From Halobacteriovorax sp. (GTDB taxonomy: Bacteria > Bdellovibrionota > Bacteriovoracia > Bacteriovoracales > Bacteriovoracaceae), in assembly GCA_002686115.1 (NCBI GenBank), contig NZAF01000058.1, positions 6,572-21,449 on the forward strand: a DNA stretch of 14,878 nucleotides, written 5' to 3'. Under the pieces are notes generated by a model. It did not search any database, was not told the DNA's origin, and worked only from the letters and a program-made list of their open reading frames with translations. Position 1 is the stretch's first letter, and each line of letters starts with the position of its first letter. Below, piece by piece: positions 13,101-14,878 of this stretch. The position numbers were made by a program, and so were the translations under genes.

Positions 13101-14878
13101 TAAACACATCTCTTATTACTAGAGCCAGATAGGCCTCCTGTAATTATATTATTAAATCTAAATTCAGAAGCAGTGTTTACATTTTCATTTGCATTTAAAT
13201 CAAAGCGTGGCCAAAAAGAGCGAGCTCTTGTGACATCTGCACACTTATATTCCCATCCTAGTTTTGCCACACAGTCTGAATCAACATCACATGTGTGATT
13301 AAGCTGACAAGAGGCCCCTGGATTTTGATTAACCGCTTGTGGGTCAAGATCAAAATCATAGTCGTGAACTGCTGCATTTTGAATACCATTATCTTCCATC
13401 ACTGAGACGTTGTAACTTGTAGGTTCTGCTAGATCTGCAAATGGAGCGTTGATGGCAATAAAGAGTTTCTTCGTTGTACTTTTAACTCTTCTTCCACTTC
13501 CAACAGCAAACCAGCTCACACCATCAAATGAAGCGATAAGAGCGCCTTTATTAAATCCGTACCAATCTCTTTGGTAACCATTTATCCACATGGCAGCTTG
13601 AGTTTTAAGACGATTTCTTCTTTGTACATTCACATCTCCATCTGGCTTATGTGAGAAAGGAAGCATCGTTGGAGGTACCCAGCAAGCTCTTCCAAAAATG
13701 GTATCTTCATAATTTCCTCTTGTTTCATTACTTAGAAAATTATCTCGAGATGTTGAATAATTAACTGAATAAAGTCCATATGGAGAGTTCACAGTAGGGT
13801 GAGAGCTAAAAGCATTAAACCATGGGTCTTGAGTACAAGAGACACATGGTGAGTAAACACCACTATTTGCTCTAATGACATAAACTGTATCTAGATCAAT
13901 ATCAATCGTTGTCGCAGGCTGTGCTTGATCAAGAGCAAACATTCCAAGAACTGTGTTCATTTCATAACTTGTATCATTTGGTCCAAGCGCTGCTGCTTGA
14001 TTTGTATAGCTAAACTCTTCTCCCTCTTGATTAGTACCTGCAGGTACTTTATCAAGTCCATCATATGTCACTCCATTCGTGTCAAAGAATCTATGCGGAG
14101 CGGTTCTTGCACTGACAGAAATATCCACATCCTGAAATGGTGCTGGAGTAGGGTTATCATCAGGTATGTCACATTCAATCTTTATGATGTTTCCACCTTG
14201 ATCTTCAATTTTACGAAGATTGTAGTCTGGACACCTTGGATCTAGAGGATCATTGGTAATAGGATCAAGTAAACATCCACATTCTCTCCAAACATTAGTT
14301 CTCACTGTATTAAAGTCTGGGTCACAAAAAGAAACGTCTTCATTAAGACATCGATATTTTAAAATATCTTTTTCAAGTTGAATTCTTGCTTCATCATTTG
14401 GATCAGTAGGGTCTGGATCTTCGTTACCATCATCTGGATCAATTGGATCACCATTGTCTTCAGAACAGACATAGTAAACGTTTGGCCAATTCTTAAAATT
14501 TTGTGGGTTTGATGCCACATCAATGAGGGCCTGAGTCAGTTGATTAGCATCAGGGTTACTTCTAAGAGAGCCATCATCAACACATTGACCTTCTATACAA
14601 CAATCAAAGCCACTATTTTGACAGCTAAAATTTGTACATGTTCCATTATTATCTGAGACAGCATTATTTGGATCAATTCTAATATTTAGGCTAGAGAGAA
14701 TAGCGGTATTTGCCGTCAGCTCATTACCTATTATTCCATTCGTCGTTTGATAAAGCTGAATACTCGTTGAAATAATTGTTCTAGAACAACTTGGACAAAC
14801 TTCAGAAAGAGTATAGGCGGCAGTTGTTGAAATAACTTTTAACGATGTTCCAGAGGTATTGATCAGAGGAGCATTACC
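10163..14878 (-). CDS. Giant cysteine-rich secreted-type protein (5' partial)
   Basis: The minus-strand frame is open from the window edge to TAA 10165-10163, giving at least 1571 residues; the N-terminus lies beyond 14878. A GTG at 14518 is not taken as a start: coding continues upstream and no SD precedes it. The fragment holds about 50 cysteines, including five CC pairs (FDCCIEGQC, NKCCREI, ANCCGGG, FKCCAKL, ARCCSNF), pointing to a disulfide-stabilised protein outside the cytoplasm. A D/P-rich linker (about fragment residues 139-163) precedes a LecA-like module (about 320-494). Three related Cys segments of the form GAxSC...C follow, and DLDGDG (a possible Ca site) lies further on. Asn, Asp, Ser and Thr are abundant, as in surface proteins. 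No full-length family is recognised; an adhesin or surface-structure role is inferred. It ends in a Cys-containing tail without a membrane anchor. Confidence 0.75.
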   Translation of the reverse strand, partial: GNAPLINTSGTSLKVISTTAAYTLSEVCPSCSRTIISTSIQLYQTTNGIIGNELTANTAILSSLNIRIDPNNAVSDNNGTCTNFSCQNSGFDCCIEGQCVDDGSLRSNPDANQLTQALIDVASNPQNFKNWPNVYYVCSEDNGDPIDPDDGNEDPDPTDPNDEARIQLEKDILKYRCLNEDVSFCDPDFNTVRTNVWRECGCLLDPITNDPLDPRCPDYNLRKIEDQGGNIIKIECDIPDDNPTPAPFQDVDISVSARTAPHRFFDTNGVTYDGLDKVPAGTNQEGEEFSYTNQAAALGPNDTSYEMNTVLGMFALDQAQPATTIDIDLDTVYVIRANSGVYSPCVSCTQDPWFNAFSSHPTVNSPYGLYSVNYSTSRDNFLSNETRGNYEDTIFGRACWVPPTMLPFSHKPDGDVNVQRRNRLKTQAAMWINGYQRDWYGFNKGALIASFDGVSWFAVGSGRRVKSTTKKLFIAINAPFADLAEPTSYNVSVMEDNGIQNAAVHDYDFDLDPQAVNQNPGASCQLNHTCDVDSDCVAKLGWEYKCADVTRARSFWPRFDLNANENVNTASEFRFNNIITGGLSGSSNKRCVYRGAGSVCKRNYSTLSTDNDKKLMACAPNFSCQSLRSSSFNERPVRTPNDPSNDLYGQSANILGRMEIYFGADENLDSEIRSNISYNATLNYGTNPNDSTEVLANEFEYGLCVPGKDASNNTYITQHSSTNLTGVDHISQIGTCNPDEATTAARLAACPTFDGDGNIYLETDDNDLKLRQNACGVEFDSGGSSFLDNILTVLKDNDTAEDGRGVATTISEKGFARNACFRRAGSSCHTDYDCAPNSLHEEYALNNTFGTKAEQDFWSESLVCRQRDDAPIRGVASVDDYYNFDMGKNKCCREITNDFTMYTAYTGTQATELPDYDADNSNLDATKNPATNPGDADAYSRYIVSTTKEPMLVDTAQGFIVGATATQLDKQTNMWKTLNETGSANCCGGGFIRKFSDGTHDWTRSNRFNVDPSNFQCLNYTNTLYKETPYSNIEASWIRDYTSLCFYPRVGSGSVSGINRFGCSQSSFIESTNFDNTSPLAPTYETSGAPAAPYDRIELEYAPEDTDTGNGSIDLSTVITDGAIYYPLAYTEGSGTTGSTADYANELYRFRDYDNFTNESQPNDSGYINSMKMGFLLPIFFDPTQDPGIKVTFRGDSISGTGVYEKSNIGAPSGACKATINAFEATPADNTFTERVDLDGDGPDTSEDPRVAACYYLDGSLERYILLIAVETDGNNSDEDVTDWKYAWPSIMFNTIDTNTNMNVGESLYYLKKFENYELLGIPQITYEPLYCNDVITGTTPIASSDDQELVPGIYKNSIRTRADYQDGTIGNSYNGAAIDEGYFREDKFAVEQIFAAHEFKCCAKLGTEVDSAARCCSNFSEEINGDNKQRCALPTGTNLMVYFNKYVSSESAIEEYDTGVLDEDLALLDSEFEPNGFPKQDATVRGKLEEIGRKFCESQGTREGVAFANYIPEPNRNGTFQQDPGEAFREFYSIIDSPNDIASVNGSFDGSYYNAFTTQNFKWNHHIYCQ
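13395..13920 (-). other. LecA/galactose-binding-like module within the giant protein
   Basis: The segment starts with IDLDTVYVIRANSGVY (a 'vtv.A.G.y'-type first strand) and, after an insertion, runs GALIASFDGVSWFAVGSG, then a strand KLFIAINAPF and a closing YNVSV. This order (GALI-x-x-x-G..F.VG..., L-x-L-x-I-N-[DA], x-V-x-V) is the pattern of PA-IL/LecA-like carbohydrate-binding beta-sandwiches. The usual I-N-D Asp is Ala here, and an insertion with two Cys (PCVSC) plus a further Cys splits the first half. Assignment is by eye from motif order. Confidence 0.45.

Noticed and set aside
14516..14518. GTG as start of the giant cysteine-rich protein
   Set aside because: No Shine-Dalgarno precedes it, and the frame stays open to the window edge with similar Cys-rich coding sequence upstream (for example FDCCIEGQC).
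1..14878. CRISPR array, tRNA/rRNA genes, insertion sequences or prophage
   Set aside because: No regularly spaced repeats, no cloverleaf or rRNA-like segments, no transposase or integrase motifs and no terminal inverted repeats were seen.

Overview
The window is AT-rich, gene-dense bacterial DNA with Gram-negative envelope genes: lipoproteins with lipoboxes, outer-membrane beta-barrels, BamB and many Sec signal peptides. Low GC, an era-der pair, a yfgM-bamB pair and a long run of secreted proteins would fit the Bdellovibrionota (Bacteriovorax/Halobacteriovorax-like). That placement is inference from style and synteny, not from a marker gene compared with a database.

Positions 1-2022 hold the 3' end of era followed directly by der. 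The two are translationally coupled and end in an intrinsic terminator whose loop contains the der stop codon. Der carries an acidic insertion of about 100 residues in its second GTPase domain. Positions 2100-3030 hold a bacteriohemerythrin and a small secreted protein of unknown function, both on the + strand. Positions 3037-4358 hold a two-gene minus-strand unit for secreted, probably outer-membrane beta-barrel proteins. A 165-bp divergent intergenic region with readable promoters on both strands separates it from yfgM-bamB (4524-6315), an envelope biogenesis pair. In E. coli yfgM and bamB lie directly next to der, so the second unit looks like a displaced insertion into an ancestral der/yfgM/bamB cluster.

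From 14878 down to 6300 every gene is on the minus strand. In transcription order they are: a giant cysteine-rich secreted-type protein (5' end outside the window) with a LecA-like sugar-binding-type module; a 242-aa secreted protein; an endonuclease/exonuclease/phosphatase (EEP) family enzyme that appears to start at an ATT codon; a subtilisin-like (S8) serine protease; and a 247-aa lipoprotein whose 3' end overlaps that of bamB. They may form one or more operons, since gaps are about 10-100 bp, but no promoter was confidently placed inside the run.

No tRNA, rRNA, CRISPR array, insertion sequence or phage gene was seen. No gene-free stretch exceeds about 165 bp. The items most worth a second look are the ATT start of the EEP gene, the Der insertion, and the giant cysteine-rich protein with its LecA-like module.
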